A stretch of DNA of 64,000 nt from JAAFHZ01 sp964247085 (GTDB taxonomy: Bacteria; Cyanobacteriota; Cyanobacteriia; Cyanobacteriales; Chamaesiphonaceae), in NCBI GenBank assembly GCA_964247085.1, contig CAXTSX010000014.1, positions 14,626 through 78,625 of the forward strand, given 5' to 3'. The notes below the pieces were generated by a model that made no database searches, had not been told where the DNA came from, and saw only the letters and a list, made by a program, of their open reading frames with translations. Position numbers and translations under genes: made by a program. The stretch's first letter is position 1; every line of letters starts with the position of its first letter. Positions 8,058-16,420 of this stretch are shown in pieces.

Positions 8058-8279
8058 ATGGCTAACATTAATATCAACAGTCTTTCTGGTTCTGATCTAT
8101 TCAATGACTCAGAAAGTTTCCTCACTGAAATAAGTGAGGAAACAAATGAAATTGTGGGAGGTTTAAGTCATGTAACTGATTTAGGCAGTGTATACGCTGG
8201 TTTACGTACTTGGCAGTGCGCAGGTTCAGATCTTTGGATAGGCCCACCAGTTATCATTAATGAACCACCGAAGAAATAA
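8058..8279 (+). CDS. RiPP precursor 5 (one Cys)
   Basis: This 73-residue peptide has leader MANININSLSGSDLFNDSES ending in NEIVGG. The predicted core starts LSHVTDLGSVYAGLRTWQCA and ends in a Pro/Lys tail (NEPPKK). It has one Cys with several upstream Ser/Thr, enough for a single thioether ring. The leader is nearly the same as in precursor 4, but the cores share nothing obvious. AGAGG lies 9 bases before the ATG. Confidence 0.78.
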   Translation: MANININSLSGSDLFNDSESFLTEISEETNEIVGGLSHVTDLGSVYAGLRTWQCAGSDLWIGPPVIINEPPKK

Positions 8280-8398
8280 TTGATTTAGAGATTGAGTTAG
8301 TGTAAGTTGATATAGTTATCCCCATTACCCATAAGAATAGCAACTGATTGACTAACTAACTTAAAAGTAGCAATAGTTCTCAATTCACTTAATAAAAT

Positions 8399-8425
8399 AG
8401 CTCATCTAGATAGATGAGCTATTTC
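8399..8425 (+). terminator. Intrinsic terminator of precursor 5
   Basis: AGCTCATCTA (8399-8408) pairs perfectly with TAGATGAGCT (8411-8420), then ATTTCTTG. The stem is identical to that after precursor 2. Confidence 0.75.
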
Positions 8426-8474
8426 TTGTTTTAAATAACTACAAAAAAATAAAAATACACATTTTTATTAAACG

Positions 8475-8609
8475 AATTAAAATTGCAGCAATTATGCACC
8501 CTATGATTTAACGAAAATCCTAGACATAACTTAAGCTTAGGGATTACATTGTATTACAGGCTAATTTTCATCCCCAAAATAAACAATATAAATTCAGAGG
8601 TTTCACCAA
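8475..8609 (+). promoter_or_regulatory. Conserved 5' region, family B copy 3
   Basis: This nearly duplicates the region before precursor 5: TTGCAGCAATTATGCACCCT, ATTTAACGAAAATCCTAGAC, ATTACATTGTATTACAGGCT and AATAAACAATATAAATTCAG, then AGAGG before the ATG. The gap 8280-8609 otherwise holds the preceding terminator. Confidence 0.6.
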
Positions 8610-8837
8610 ATGGCTAATATTAACATCAACAACCTTTCTAGTTCTGATTCGTTCAACAACTCAGAGAGCTACCTAATAGACATCACTGATGATGCTGGAA
8701 ATATTTTAGGAGGAGGAATAGTTGACAGAATTGTTGCAGCAGGCAGGGCAATCAAAAATATATTCTTCCCAGACCCAGAGCCAACAAATGACACAGGCTT
8801 AATGTGCAATGATGGCAGCGACGAGCCAAGATGTTAA
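8610..8837 (+). CDS. RiPP precursor 6 (two Cys)
   Basis: This 75-residue peptide has leader MANININNLSSSDSFNNSES ending in GNILGG. The predicted core begins GIVDRIVAAGRAIKNIFF and ends DTGLMCNDGSDEPRC, with two Cys in the last ten residues and acidic Asp/Glu/Pro content. The leader is the most diverged (DSF replaces DLF), so recognition by the enzymes may be weaker. It is the last cassette of the array. Confidence 0.72.
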   Translation: MANININNLSSSDSFNNSESYLIDITDDAGNILGGGIVDRIVAAGRAIKNIFFPDPEPTNDTGLMCNDGSDEPRC

Positions 8838-8938
8838 GTCAAATAATTAAGCTTTAAGATCGCGCCACAATCAGGATAGAAATTACCCACAGCCAAGATT
8901 TAAAGTAACAATGACTTATCAACCTAATTACCTCACAA

Positions 8939-8967
8939 AGTCCATCTAAGCAGACGGGCTTTTTTTT
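8939..8967 (+). terminator. Intrinsic terminator of precursor 6
   Basis: AGTCCATCT (8939-8947) pairs with AGACGGGCT (8952-8960) with wobbles, then a run of T. It is a diverged copy of the stem after precursors 2-5. Confidence 0.8.
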
Positions 8968-9048
8968 CAACAATGCAAAATAAAGCTACGCATTTTCCAG
9001 AAAAATCAAATGCGATCGAACTGCTTAAGTCTGCCCATTCTCCAACAA

Positions 9049-9408
9049 TCAAAACCTCAGATCAAACACTACCTTCAGCGCTCGATCGATCTCCTCCAAA
9101 ATCTCCGGTTCCAATTTACCTCTAATTAAAACCAACCGCTGAGGCTGATCGATCGGGCGAGTTTGCAAACAATCGGCGATCGACAACTTACTCAAACCAT
9201 TGCTCACTGAAGGCTCCACTCCTACATTAGTCTTGATCCTACTCTTCTTCGCCGTCCACTCCGTCAACGGCACCACCTGAATCACTGGTACCCGCTCATT
9301 GTAAACATCATTAGTCACCACTACACAGGGTCGCACCTTACCAGTTTCGGATCCCTTAGTTGGCTCCAAATCTACATCAATCACCCATCCTCTTCTCAAA
9401 TCACTCAT
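9049..9408 (-). CDS. MazF/PemK-family toxin (putative endoribonuclease)
   Basis: This 119-residue protein starts at the ATG at 9408. It shows the PemK/MazF pattern: RRGWVIDVDLEP near the N-terminus, GKVRPCVVVTND (~residues 24-36), VIQVVPLTEW (~45) and the NGLSKLSIADCLQTRP block (~70-85). Family members cleave mRNA or tRNA when freed from their antitoxin. Its ATG overlaps the stop of the upstream antitoxin gene (ATGA), a typical toxin-antitoxin coupling. An upstream TTG at 9417 is possible but less likely. The pair sits between the RiPP array and housekeeping genes. Confidence 0.85.
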   Translation of the reverse strand: MSDLRRGWVIDVDLEPTKGSETGKVRPCVVVTNDVYNERVPVIQVVPLTEWTAKKSRIKTNVGVEPSVSNGLSKLSIADCLQTRPIDQPQRLVLIRGKLEPEILEEIDRALKVVFDLRF

Positions 9409-9638
9409 TGCGGCCAATCCACCCCAGCCAACGCCGTCAATTCCTGCAACTCCACATCTTCAGCATAACCTTCGGCATATAAATCAGCCGATCTTTCCAG
9501 TTCCTCTCGTTCCAGCTCCTGCCTTAACCGATTCAGAGCCGATCGCACCACCGAACTTTTATCTTTAAAGCCTAAATCCTTAAACTGCGCCAGAAAATCG
9601 ATCTGCGACTGTTCTAAAGTAACCTTTGTGGGAATCAT
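9405..9638 (-). CDS. Ribbon-helix-helix-type antitoxin
   Basis: This 77-residue protein starts MIPTKVTLEQSQIDFLAQF and continues with KSSVVRSALNRLRQ, consistent with a ribbon-helix-helix DNA-binding N-terminus, then an acidic C-terminal tail that would bind the toxin. The open frame extends upstream to 9869, but that extension lacks protein-like character and overlaps the divergent methyltransferase start, so I chose 9638. Family members repress their own promoter and neutralise the MazF-type partner, whose gene overlaps this one by four bases. Confidence 0.8.
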   Translation of the reverse strand: MIPTKVTLEQSQIDFLAQFKDLGFKDKSSVVRSALNRLRQELEREELERSADLYAEGYAEDVELQELTALAGVDWPQ

Positions 9639-9849
9639 ATTACTGAAGACCTTACTACATGCTCCTATTTTAAGGTCGTAAAACAAGGGTGTCAAGATTT
9701 CTTCAGGTAGATCATTCACCTCAACATAGTTCATAATTGAGCAGCTCAAGTTTGAATTTGAAATTACTGTCACCCTTAACCAACAGCTACAGGAATTCGA
9801 TCTGATATGGTATGAAAGTGACATCGAACAATTTAGAGAACTCCAATCC

Positions 9850-10653
9850 ATGCCCAAGCTAGAAGACAATAAAACAAGATGGGATGGTGAGTATCATTGG
9901 AAAGACCAGGGTGATGAATGGTCAAACCTATGGGGCAACCCCGCCACCCAGTGGTATGGCACCATCATGCCCCGCATTAAATCCCACGTTCCGGCCAACT
10001 GCATCTTAGAAATTGCTTGTGGCTATGGCCGCTGGACACAGTACTTAAAAGATTTGGGTGAAAGTTTGATTGCGATCGATCTCTCTGCCGAATGTATAGA
10101 AGCTAGCCAGCAGCGCTTTGCCGACTGTGGCAACATCGAATACCACGTCAATGATGGTAAATCACTGGACATGATTCCCGATGCCTCTGTGGATTTTGTC
10201 TTTAGTTTTGATTCTTTAGTTCATGCCGATGAATCTGTGCTCAACGCCTATCTCGGCCAATTTAAAAGAATACTGACTAAAGACGGCGTGGCCTTCATTC
10301 ACCATTCCAATTTTGGTGAATACGATGCAGCTTATTCTAGAATCCGCGCTGTCCCCGACCTAGAAGAAATTTTGATCCAGTCAGACATCCTAGAACAGTC
10401 TACCCACTGGCGCGACGCTAGCGTCGATGCCCAAAAGGTCGAAGCCTTGGCTCAGGCGCAGGGACTGAGCTGTATTAGTCAAGAGATCGTACCTTGGTCA
10501 ACTAAGAAATTGTTGATTGACTGTATGTCTACGATCGTCAAAAACGATTCGTCCCTGGCTAGGGATAACCAGGTCTGGCGGAATACCAACTTCATGGCTG
10601 AAGCTGACAATCTTTTACAGCTTTCCCAGCTCTATGATTCCGGCCATAACTAA
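9850..10653 (+). CDS. Class I SAM-dependent methyltransferase
   Basis: This 267-residue protein has a Rossmann-type SAM-binding site: motif I ILEIACGYGRW (~residues 52-62), the acidic motif II ending LIAIDLS (~75-81) and a post-I DFVFSFDSLVH segment (~115). It opens with WDGEYHW. Such small methyltransferases act on diverse substrates, often in sugar or natural-product methylation; nothing here fixes the substrate. It is divergent from the toxin-antitoxin pair and upstream of nadK, with 78 bases between. No ribosome-binding site is evident before the ATG. Confidence 0.8.
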   Translation: MPKLEDNKTRWDGEYHWKDQGDEWSNLWGNPATQWYGTIMPRIKSHVPANCILEIACGYGRWTQYLKDLGESLIAIDLSAECIEASQQRFADCGNIEYHVNDGKSLDMIPDASVDFVFSFDSLVHADESVLNAYLGQFKRILTKDGVAFIHHSNFGEYDAAYSRIRAVPDLEEILIQSDILEQSTHWRDASVDAQKVEALAQAQGLSCISQEIVPWSTKKLLIDCMSTIVKNDSSLARDNQVWRNTNFMAEADNLLQLSQLYDSGHN

Positions 10654-10731
10654 TCGAGAGACCGATGCTTTGCTTGCACCGGAGGTAATCGATTATGATC
10701 AGGAAGAATTTTTTCGGCCTAGGGTAATTCG

Positions 10732-11652
10732 GTGCAACTAAAAAATGTAATCATCGCCCACAAAGCACATGACCAATTTAGTCGGAGCTTTGCGGAAAAA
10801 TCGGCAAAAGAGCTAGAAGCCTTGGGCTGTCAGGTGATGATGGGGCCCAGTGGGGCGAAGGATAATCCTTTTCCGGTTTTCTTGGCCTCTGCCCATGAGC
10901 CGATCGATCTGGCCTTGGTTTTTGGTGGTGACGGTACCGCCCTGGCTGCTGCGCGTCAAGTTTCCCCCGAGGGTATCCCGATTTTGGCCATTAATGCTGG
11001 TGGCCATTTGGGTTTTTTGACTGAATCCTTAGACTTTATGGACGATTCCATGAGTATTTGGGAACGGTTGAGCAGTGATCGGTTTGCGATCGAACGGCGG
11101 ATGATGCTGCAAGCGACTGTTTATCAAGGTGATTCCAGCAATCGCGAACCAGTTAGCGACACCTTTTTAGCCTTAAATGAAATGTGCATCAAACCGGCGG
11201 CAGCCGATCGCATGCTCACCTCGATCCTGGAAATGGAAATTGATGGTGAAATTGTCGATCAATATCAAGGTGATGGCTTAGTGATTGCTACGCCCACTGG
11301 TTCTACTTGCTACAACCTATCGGCCAATGGCCCGATCGTCCATTCCGGGATGGAGGCTATTAGCGTTACCCCGATTTGTCCACTGAGCTTGTCCAGTCGT
11401 CCGATCGTGATTCCGCCCGGTGCGATGGTGGGCGTATGGGCGCTGGGCGACTATGAATTAAACACCAAGCTATGGATGGATGGAGTGATGGCTACGGCCA
11501 TCTGGCCAGGGCATCGAGTGGAAGTACGCAAAGCGGACTGTCAAGCCCAATTTATTATTCTGCGCGAGGACTATTCTTACTATCGCACCCTGCGCGATAA
11601 GCTGTTATGGGCAGGAGCGCGGATTCGCTACAACAATCACCATCGCAATTAG
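10732..11652 (+). CDS. nadK: NAD kinase
   Basis: This 306-residue protein phosphorylates NAD to NADP. It shows GGDGT (~residues 65-69), the NAGGHLGFLTE block (~88-98), and PTGSTCYNLSANGPIVH, the NAD-kinase GSTAY-type segment. The start is a GTG at 10732. The pabB start lies 10 bases after its stop, so nadK and the pabB-pipX-cyclo-ligase run are probably one transcription unit. Confidence 0.92.
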   Translation: MQLKNVIIAHKAHDQFSRSFAEKSAKELEALGCQVMMGPSGAKDNPFPVFLASAHEPIDLALVFGGDGTALAAARQVSPEGIPILAINAGGHLGFLTESLDFMDDSMSIWERLSSDRFAIERRMMLQATVYQGDSSNREPVSDTFLALNEMCIKPAAADRMLTSILEMEIDGEIVDQYQGDGLVIATPTGSTCYNLSANGPIVHSGMEAISVTPICPLSLSSRPIVIPPGAMVGVWALGDYELNTKLWMDGVMATAIWPGHRVEVRKADCQAQFIILREDYSYYRTLRDKLLWAGARIRYNNHHRN

Positions 11653-11662
11653 GACGAATATA

Positions 11663-13015
11663 ATGCTGCCTTGGCACTGGCGATCGCTACCCCTAAATAA
11701 CCGGCGTGGCTCAGAAGTATTTAGCGCTCTATTTTTGATGGAACCGATCGCCACGCTCTTGGAAAGTCCGGTAAGGTCTGGGCTAGCCATGTCTCGCTAT
11801 TCGATCTGTGCTGGATCGCCCAGAGTAATCAATGGCCAACAGCAGCTCTGGACACCACCCCTGGGTGAGATTATGCAGTTTCTGCGCCAGTTGATTTCCG
11901 CTGAGCAAACAGCGGCTGCCCCAGATTTACCCTTTACCGGCGGCTGGTTGGGTTGGTTAGGTTACGAAACTGCCTGGGAACTAGAAAATTTGCCGCCGCA
12001 CCGCCCAGACTCCTTGCCTTTTCCAGTGTCCTATTGGTATGAACCAGCCAATTTTGCGGTGTTAGATCACCAACAGCAACAACTATATTTAGCTGCTACT
12101 GATCTAGCTGATTTAGTAGTGATGACAGGTCGGCTAGATGCTGCTCAGCAATCTATCACTACAGTCTTACCAAAGTCACCTCCGTCCCATGAGTCGCCAC
12201 TCCAGATCAACTTCTTAACTAGCGCTGAAGATTATCAACAGTCGGTGCTTCAAGCTAAAGAATATATTCAAGCTGGCGATATTTACCAAGCTAATCTTTC
12301 CGTTCGTTTCACTGCTCAGACCGAACAAAGTAGTTGGTCGATCTACCAAAAATTGCAGCAGATCAATCCTTCTCCTTTTGCTAGTTATTGGCAAACCCCG
12401 TGGGGCGCAGTAATTAGTTGTTCTCCAGAACGACTAGTGCGGCTAGATGGTCAAATAGCCCAAGTCCGACCGATCGCTGGTACCAGACCACGCGGTGCCG
12501 ATTTGCGCCAGGATCAAGAATTAGCAGCAACTTTACTAGCTAATCCGAAGGAAATCGCTGAACATATTATGTTGGTGGATTTAGAGCGGAACGATTTGGG
12601 GAAAGTCTGTCAGTGGGGGACGGTGGAAGTAGACGAGTTGCTATCGATCGAACGTTATTCCCATGTGATGCACTTAGTCAGCAATGTCCGGGGCAAATTA
12701 GCAGCAGGGCAAAATGCGATCGATCTGATTCAATCCACTTTTCCGGGCGGCACCATTACGGGTTGCCCCAAGGTACGCTGCCTGGAAATCATTGCCGAAT
12801 TAGAAACTAGCCCGCGCAACCTATTTTACGGATCCTGTGGCTATTTAGACCAACGCGGCCAGCTAGATTTAAATATTTTGATTAGAACTTTGCTATACCA
12901 CCAGGGACAAGTTTGGGGACAGGTTGGGGCTGGGATTGTGGCAGACAGCGACCCTGAACAAGAATGGGTAGAATCTTTACAAAAAGCTAAAGCACAAATT
13001 CAAGCGATCGGCTAG
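11663..13015 (+). CDS. pabB: Aminodeoxychorismate/anthranilate synthase component I (PabB-like)
   Basis: This 450-residue chorismate-binding enzyme has the expected C-terminal signatures: RPIAGTRPRG, IMLVDLERNDLGKV, the SFPGG-type segment TFPGGTITGCPKVR, and FYGSCGYLD. PabB turns chorismate and glutamine-derived ammonia into aminodeoxychorismate for folate; TrpE is the close alternative. I favour PabB because the length is short for TrpE and a folate gene (5-formyl-THF cyclo-ligase) lies downstream in the same run. AGGA precedes the ATG. Confidence 0.82.
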   Translation: MLPWHWRSLPLNNRRGSEVFSALFLMEPIATLLESPVRSGLAMSRYSICAGSPRVINGQQQLWTPPLGEIMQFLRQLISAEQTAAAPDLPFTGGWLGWLGYETAWELENLPPHRPDSLPFPVSYWYEPANFAVLDHQQQQLYLAATDLADLVVMTGRLDAAQQSITTVLPKSPPSHESPLQINFLTSAEDYQQSVLQAKEYIQAGDIYQANLSVRFTAQTEQSSWSIYQKLQQINPSPFASYWQTPWGAVISCSPERLVRLDGQIAQVRPIAGTRPRGADLRQDQELAATLLANPKEIAEHIMLVDLERNDLGKVCQWGTVEVDELLSIERYSHVMHLVSNVRGKLAAGQNAIDLIQSTFPGGTITGCPKVRCLEIIAELETSPRNLFYGSCGYLDQRGQLDLNILIRTLLYHQGQVWGQVGAGIVADSDPEQEWVESLQKAKAQIQAIG

Positions 13016-13104
13016 TGTTAAAAATGACAGAACGTCAGATAATTAGGCATTGCTGATTGATGTCGGCTGCCACATCAATATTTTCCATCATTCTGTACTC
13101 GCCA

Positions 13105-13374
13105 ATGACTGCTGAAAGCTACCTCAATCACCCCACCTTTGGCTTACTCTATCGCATTTGCGATTTAGGCGATGGTCAAGAACTATTTACAACCTTATAT
13201 GCCCAACGGATGTTTTTCTTGGTGAAAAATGGTGATGAAGGCATCTCTTTTCAACCGATGACTCGTTCCGACTCCCGGATGATGGTAGATAATCGGCTGC
13301 GGATCCTGCGCCGGGATGGGGACTTGGCAAGCTATGGCAAGCTACAAACTATTCAAAAACAAACCTTTAGTTGA
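13105..13374 (+). CDS. pipX: PipX, PII-interacting co-activator of NtcA
   Basis: This 89-residue protein starts MTAESYLNHPTFGLLYRIC and contains LFTTLYAQRMFFLV and RSDSRMMVDNRLR, the hallmarks of cyanobacterial PipX (Tudor-like N-terminus plus C-terminal helices). PipX shuttles between the nitrogen regulator NtcA and PII depending on 2-oxoglutarate and energy. I chose the ATG at 13105 over an in-frame start 48 bases upstream because it gives the family length. The stop TGA overlaps the next ATG (TGATG). In many cyanobacteria pipX is followed by pipY; here the next gene is a folate enzyme. Confidence 0.93.
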   Translation: MTAESYLNHPTFGLLYRICDLGDGQELFTTLYAQRMFFLVKNGDEGISFQPMTRSDSRMMVDNRLRILRRDGDLASYGKLQTIQKQTFS

Positions 13375-13955
13375 TGGACTTGGCTAAAAAGACCATCCGT
13401 CAAGAACTGTTGGCTACCCGTCAGAATTTAAGTAATTCTTTACACCAACAACTAAGCCAAAAAATCTGCCAGCATTTAGAAGATTTTTTGGGGCATCATC
13501 TTACTAAAAATAAAGAAGTATTAGGATACTGGCCTTATAGGCAAGAACCAGATTTATCATCTCTGCTAAGGCAAAGTCAGTACCAGTGGGGTTTACCCCG
13601 GTGTCTCTCCAGTAACACCAGTACAGATCGACAGCTAACTTGGCATCACTGGCAGTGGGGAGATCCATTAGTAGCCAATCGCTATGGACTGCAGGAGCCA
13701 GACCCCACCTTACCCATTATTGATGTTGCCGAAGTCGGAGTACTAATAATTCCAGCGATGGCGATCGATCAGCGCGGTTATCGCCTGGGTTATGGAGGTG
13801 GATACTTCGATCGGCTATTGAGTCAACAGCCTTGGCGGCAAGTAATCACCATTGGAGTAGTCTTTGATTTCGCCTATGTCCCCACATTGCCGATCGAGGA
13901 GCATGATCAGCCCTTGAATGCGATCTGTACCGAGTCTGGACTGGTGACTTTTTAA
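13374..13955 (+). CDS. 5-formyltetrahydrofolate cyclo-ligase
   Basis: This 193-residue MTHFS-family enzyme turns 5-formyl-THF and ATP into 5,10-methenyl-THF. Key segments are KKTIRQELLATRQ at the N-terminus, ELGYWPY-like VLGYWPYRQEPD (~residues 57-68) and the ATP-binding RLGYGGGYFDRLL near 140. Its ATG overlaps the pipX stop, implying translational coupling with the nitrogen regulator gene. Together with pabB this makes a small folate group. Confidence 0.9.
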   Translation: MDLAKKTIRQELLATRQNLSNSLHQQLSQKICQHLEDFLGHHLTKNKEVLGYWPYRQEPDLSSLLRQSQYQWGLPRCLSSNTSTDRQLTWHHWQWGDPLVANRYGLQEPDPTLPIIDVAEVGVLIIPAMAIDQRGYRLGYGGGYFDRLLSQQPWRQVITIGVVFDFAYVPTLPIEEHDQPLNAICTESGLVTF

Positions 13956-14101
13956 GCCGATACCCCCGAAATAATGCCCATCACATCAATACTCTAGCGA
14001 TGACTGGCTTTCCGCGATATCATCAAAAGATTGTTAAGCTTGTTCGATATTTTTATTAAAGTTTCTAGCTCTCAGCCTTAATAATTTTCAGGAGATAAAA
14101 T

Positions 14102-15403
14102 TTGGTTACTACAAATATGCTAAACACAACTAAATCAGAGGAGATTTTCGCCTCCGCCCAAAAATTAATGCCCGGTGGAGTCAGCTCCCCAGTCCGCGCC
14201 TTCAAATCGGTGGGGGGACAGCCGATTGTGTTCGATCGAGTGAAAGATGCCTATGTTTGGGATGTAGATGGTAACCAATATATTGACTACGTGGGCAGTT
14301 GGGGACCAGCGATCTGTGGCCATGCTCATCCCGAAGTTATTGCCGCCCTCCACTCGACCTTGGAAAAAGGCACCAGTTTTGGTGCTCCTTGTTATTTAGA
14401 AAACGTCTTGGCCGAAATGGTCATCGATGCGGTACCGAGCGTGGAAATGGTGCGCTTTGTCAACTCCGGCACCGAAGCTTGTATGGCTGTGCTGCGCCTG
14501 ATGCGAGCTTTTACTGGCCGCGACAAAATTATTAAGTTTGAAGGTTGCTACCACGGACATGCCGATATGTTTTTGGTCAAAGCCGGTTCCGGGGTCGCCA
14601 CCCTAGGATTGCCCGACTCCCCAGGAGTGCCTAAATCGACCACGGCGGACACTTTGACCGCTCCCTACAACGATCTAGAAGCAGTGAAGGCGCTATTTGC
14701 CGAACATCCTGATGCGATTTCGGGGGTGATTCTAGAACCAGTAGTCGGTAATGCTGGTTTTATCACCCCCGATGCCGGATTTTTGGAAGGATTGCGGCTG
14801 CTCACCCAAGAAAATAATGCCCTATTAGTATTTGATGAAGTAATGACCGGTTTTCGGATTGCCTATGGAGGCGCTCAAGAAAAGTTTGGTGTTACTCCCG
14901 ACCTGACCACCATGGGGAAAGTGATTGGCGGTGGCTTACCAGTTGGTGCCTATGGTGGTCGCAAAGATATCATGGCGATGGTCGCTCCGGCTGGTCCCAT
15001 GTACCAAGCTGGTACATTGTCGGGTAATCCCTTGGCCATGACGGCGGGTATCAAGACTTTGGAGTTGCTGCAAAAGCCCGGCGCTTATGCTTACTTAGAC
15101 CAAATCACCAAAAAACTTAGTGATGGCCTCCTGCAAATAGCGAAAGAAGCTGGTCATCAGGTTTTTGGTGGTCAAATTAGTGGGATGTTTGGCATATTTT
15201 TCTGCGCAGGGCCAGTGCATAACTATGAAGATGCCAAAAAGTCCGATTTAGCGAAGTTTGGACGTTTCCATCGGGGAATGTTGGAGCAGGGTATTTACCT
15301 GGCTCCTTCCCAGTTTGAAGCGGGCTTTACTTCTTTAGCCCACACTGAAGCTGATATTGATAACACCCTAGCGGCAGCGCGGGTAGTCATGGCTAGTCTG
15401 TAA
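14102..15403 (+). CDS. hemL: Glutamate-1-semialdehyde 2,1-aminomutase
   Basis: This 433-residue PLP enzyme makes 5-aminolevulinate, the committed precursor of haem, chlorophyll and bilins. It shows MPGGVSSPVRAFKSVGGQP, FVNSGTEACMA, CYHGHAD, VFDEVMTGFR and the PLP Lys in TTMGKVIGGG (K273). The start is a TTG at 14102: AGGAG sits 7 bases before it, whereas the ATG 15 bases downstream is too far from that site. A strong terminator follows. Confidence 0.95.
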   Translation: MVTTNMLNTTKSEEIFASAQKLMPGGVSSPVRAFKSVGGQPIVFDRVKDAYVWDVDGNQYIDYVGSWGPAICGHAHPEVIAALHSTLEKGTSFGAPCYLENVLAEMVIDAVPSVEMVRFVNSGTEACMAVLRLMRAFTGRDKIIKFEGCYHGHADMFLVKAGSGVATLGLPDSPGVPKSTTADTLTAPYNDLEAVKALFAEHPDAISGVILEPVVGNAGFITPDAGFLEGLRLLTQENNALLVFDEVMTGFRIAYGGAQEKFGVTPDLTTMGKVIGGGLPVGAYGGRKDIMAMVAPAGPMYQAGTLSGNPLAMTAGIKTLELLQKPGAYAYLDQITKKLSDGLLQIAKEAGHQVFGGQISGMFGIFFCAGPVHNYEDAKKSDLAKFGRFHRGMLEQGIYLAPSQFEAGFTSLAHTEADIDNTLAAARVVMASL

Positions 15404-15424
15404 TAAATTTCGTAATTCAGTAAG

Positions 15425-15456
15425 AAGGGTTGGAGCTTAGGCTCCAACCCTTTTTT
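15425..15456 (+). terminator. Intrinsic terminator of hemL
   Basis: AAGGGTTGGAGC (15425-15436) pairs perfectly with GCTCCAACCCTT (15441-15452) around a TTAG loop, followed by T residues. Confidence 0.92.
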
Positions 15457-15462
15457 AGTGGC

Positions 15463-15717
15463 TTAAGTTTCTTCTACTTCTTGTTTTGGAGCATTCTCTA
15501 GCACAAACAACTGCACTAACCGATCGTATGTTCCCGCCCCAAAATACATGGGATGAGCGTGAGACCTGCTATAGACCCACACTACATTGCCATTCTCGGT
15601 AATCCGAATATCTTGCAGCAGACTGCGACATTTTGGCCTTAGTTTATTTCCAGCCTCTAGCGCATCTGTCCAGCGATCGAACGACTGATCAAATCCTTTA
15701 GTCACCACTCTAAACAT
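15463..15717 (-). CDS. Conserved hypothetical protein, 84 aa
   Basis: This 84-residue protein begins MFRVVTKGFDQSFDRWTDAL and contains LRPKCRSLLQDIRI and VWVYSRSHAHPMYFGAGTYD. I recognise no domain. Its ATG overlaps by one base the stop of the upstream molybdoprotein gene (TAATG), so the two are translationally coupled and probably work together or are at least co-expressed. The well-ordered Trp/Tyr pattern and the coupling support a real gene. Confidence 0.7.
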   Translation of the reverse strand: MFRVVTKGFDQSFDRWTDALEAGNKLRPKCRSLLQDIRITENGNVVWVYSRSHAHPMYFGAGTYDRLVQLFVLENAPKQEVEET

Positions 15718-16313
15718 TAGCTATAGCGCTCCTCTGTCCAAGGTTCGCCCCTTTTATGATAACCATTTTGTTCCCAAAAACCAGACTGCTCTCGATCGAT
15801 AAACTCAATGCCACTGATCCACTTGGCGCTCTTCCAGGCATACAAATGCGGCACCATCGTGCGCATCGGTCCACCATGTTCCTTCGGCAGAGGCTCACCA
15901 TTCAGCTCATAAGCAAAAAAGTTTTCATCTCTTAAAAAATCTGCCAGGGGTAGATTAGTCGTATAGCCGCCGTAGCAATGCTCCATCACATGAATTGCCC
16001 TGGGATCTAAATCTCCCACCAAGGTCATTAAGTCCATAATCTTAAAGCCCTTCCAGGTTACATCTAACTTCGACCAACGGGTTACACAGTGAAAATCAGC
16101 GGTAAATTCGTGCTGGGGCAGTTTCATCACGTCTTCCCAGGTGAAAGTAAGGGGTTGATGTACTAGTCCCCAGACCTTCAGTTTCCACTCTTTACGAGTA
16201 ACATCTGGGGTTTGACCATAGGTCATGATCGGAAAGTTGTTGGCCAGATGTTGGCCGGGCGGTACCCGCTCTTGTTCGGCAGGTTGGGGTTTGTGAAAGA
16301 ACTTACCAAGCAT
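15717..16313 (-). CDS. Sulfite-oxidase-like molybdopterin oxidoreductase
   Basis: This 198-residue protein has the oxidoreductase molybdopterin-binding fold of the SuoX/YedY (MsrP) family. The Mo-ligand Cys lies in DFHCVTRWS (C76), followed by HCYGGYTTNLPL and KEHGGPMRTMVPHLYAWKSAKW. It has no Tat signal and no haem or dimerisation domain, unlike classical sulfite oxidase, so it is a short cytoplasmic-type member. The substrate is unknown. It is translationally coupled to the small gene downstream. Confidence 0.85.
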   Translation of the reverse strand: MLGKFFHKPQPAEQERVPPGQHLANNFPIMTYGQTPDVTRKEWKLKVWGLVHQPLTFTWEDVMKLPQHEFTADFHCVTRWSKLDVTWKGFKIMDLMTLVGDLDPRAIHVMEHCYGGYTTNLPLADFLRDENFFAYELNGEPLPKEHGGPMRTMVPHLYAWKSAKWISGIEFIDREQSGFWEQNGYHKRGEPWTEERYS

Positions 16314-16420
16314 GAGGATAGATATAAGCTGTGAATCCTAACTAGTCTAGCAAGCTTGCTCGGAATATTTTGTTTAAACTATAAAAAACCTATTTATAAA
16401 TCGTCATCCAATCATCAGCT

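Noticed and set aside
9639..9869. 77-codon N-terminal extension of the antitoxin
   Set aside because: Ser/Cys-rich, no domain character, and it overlaps the divergent methyltransferase start; the family length fits the inner ATG.
13040..13070. GGCATTGCTGATTGATG, similar to the MITE end at 30575
   Set aside because: No inverted partner was found nearby; probably a chance match or an old remnant too degraded to call.
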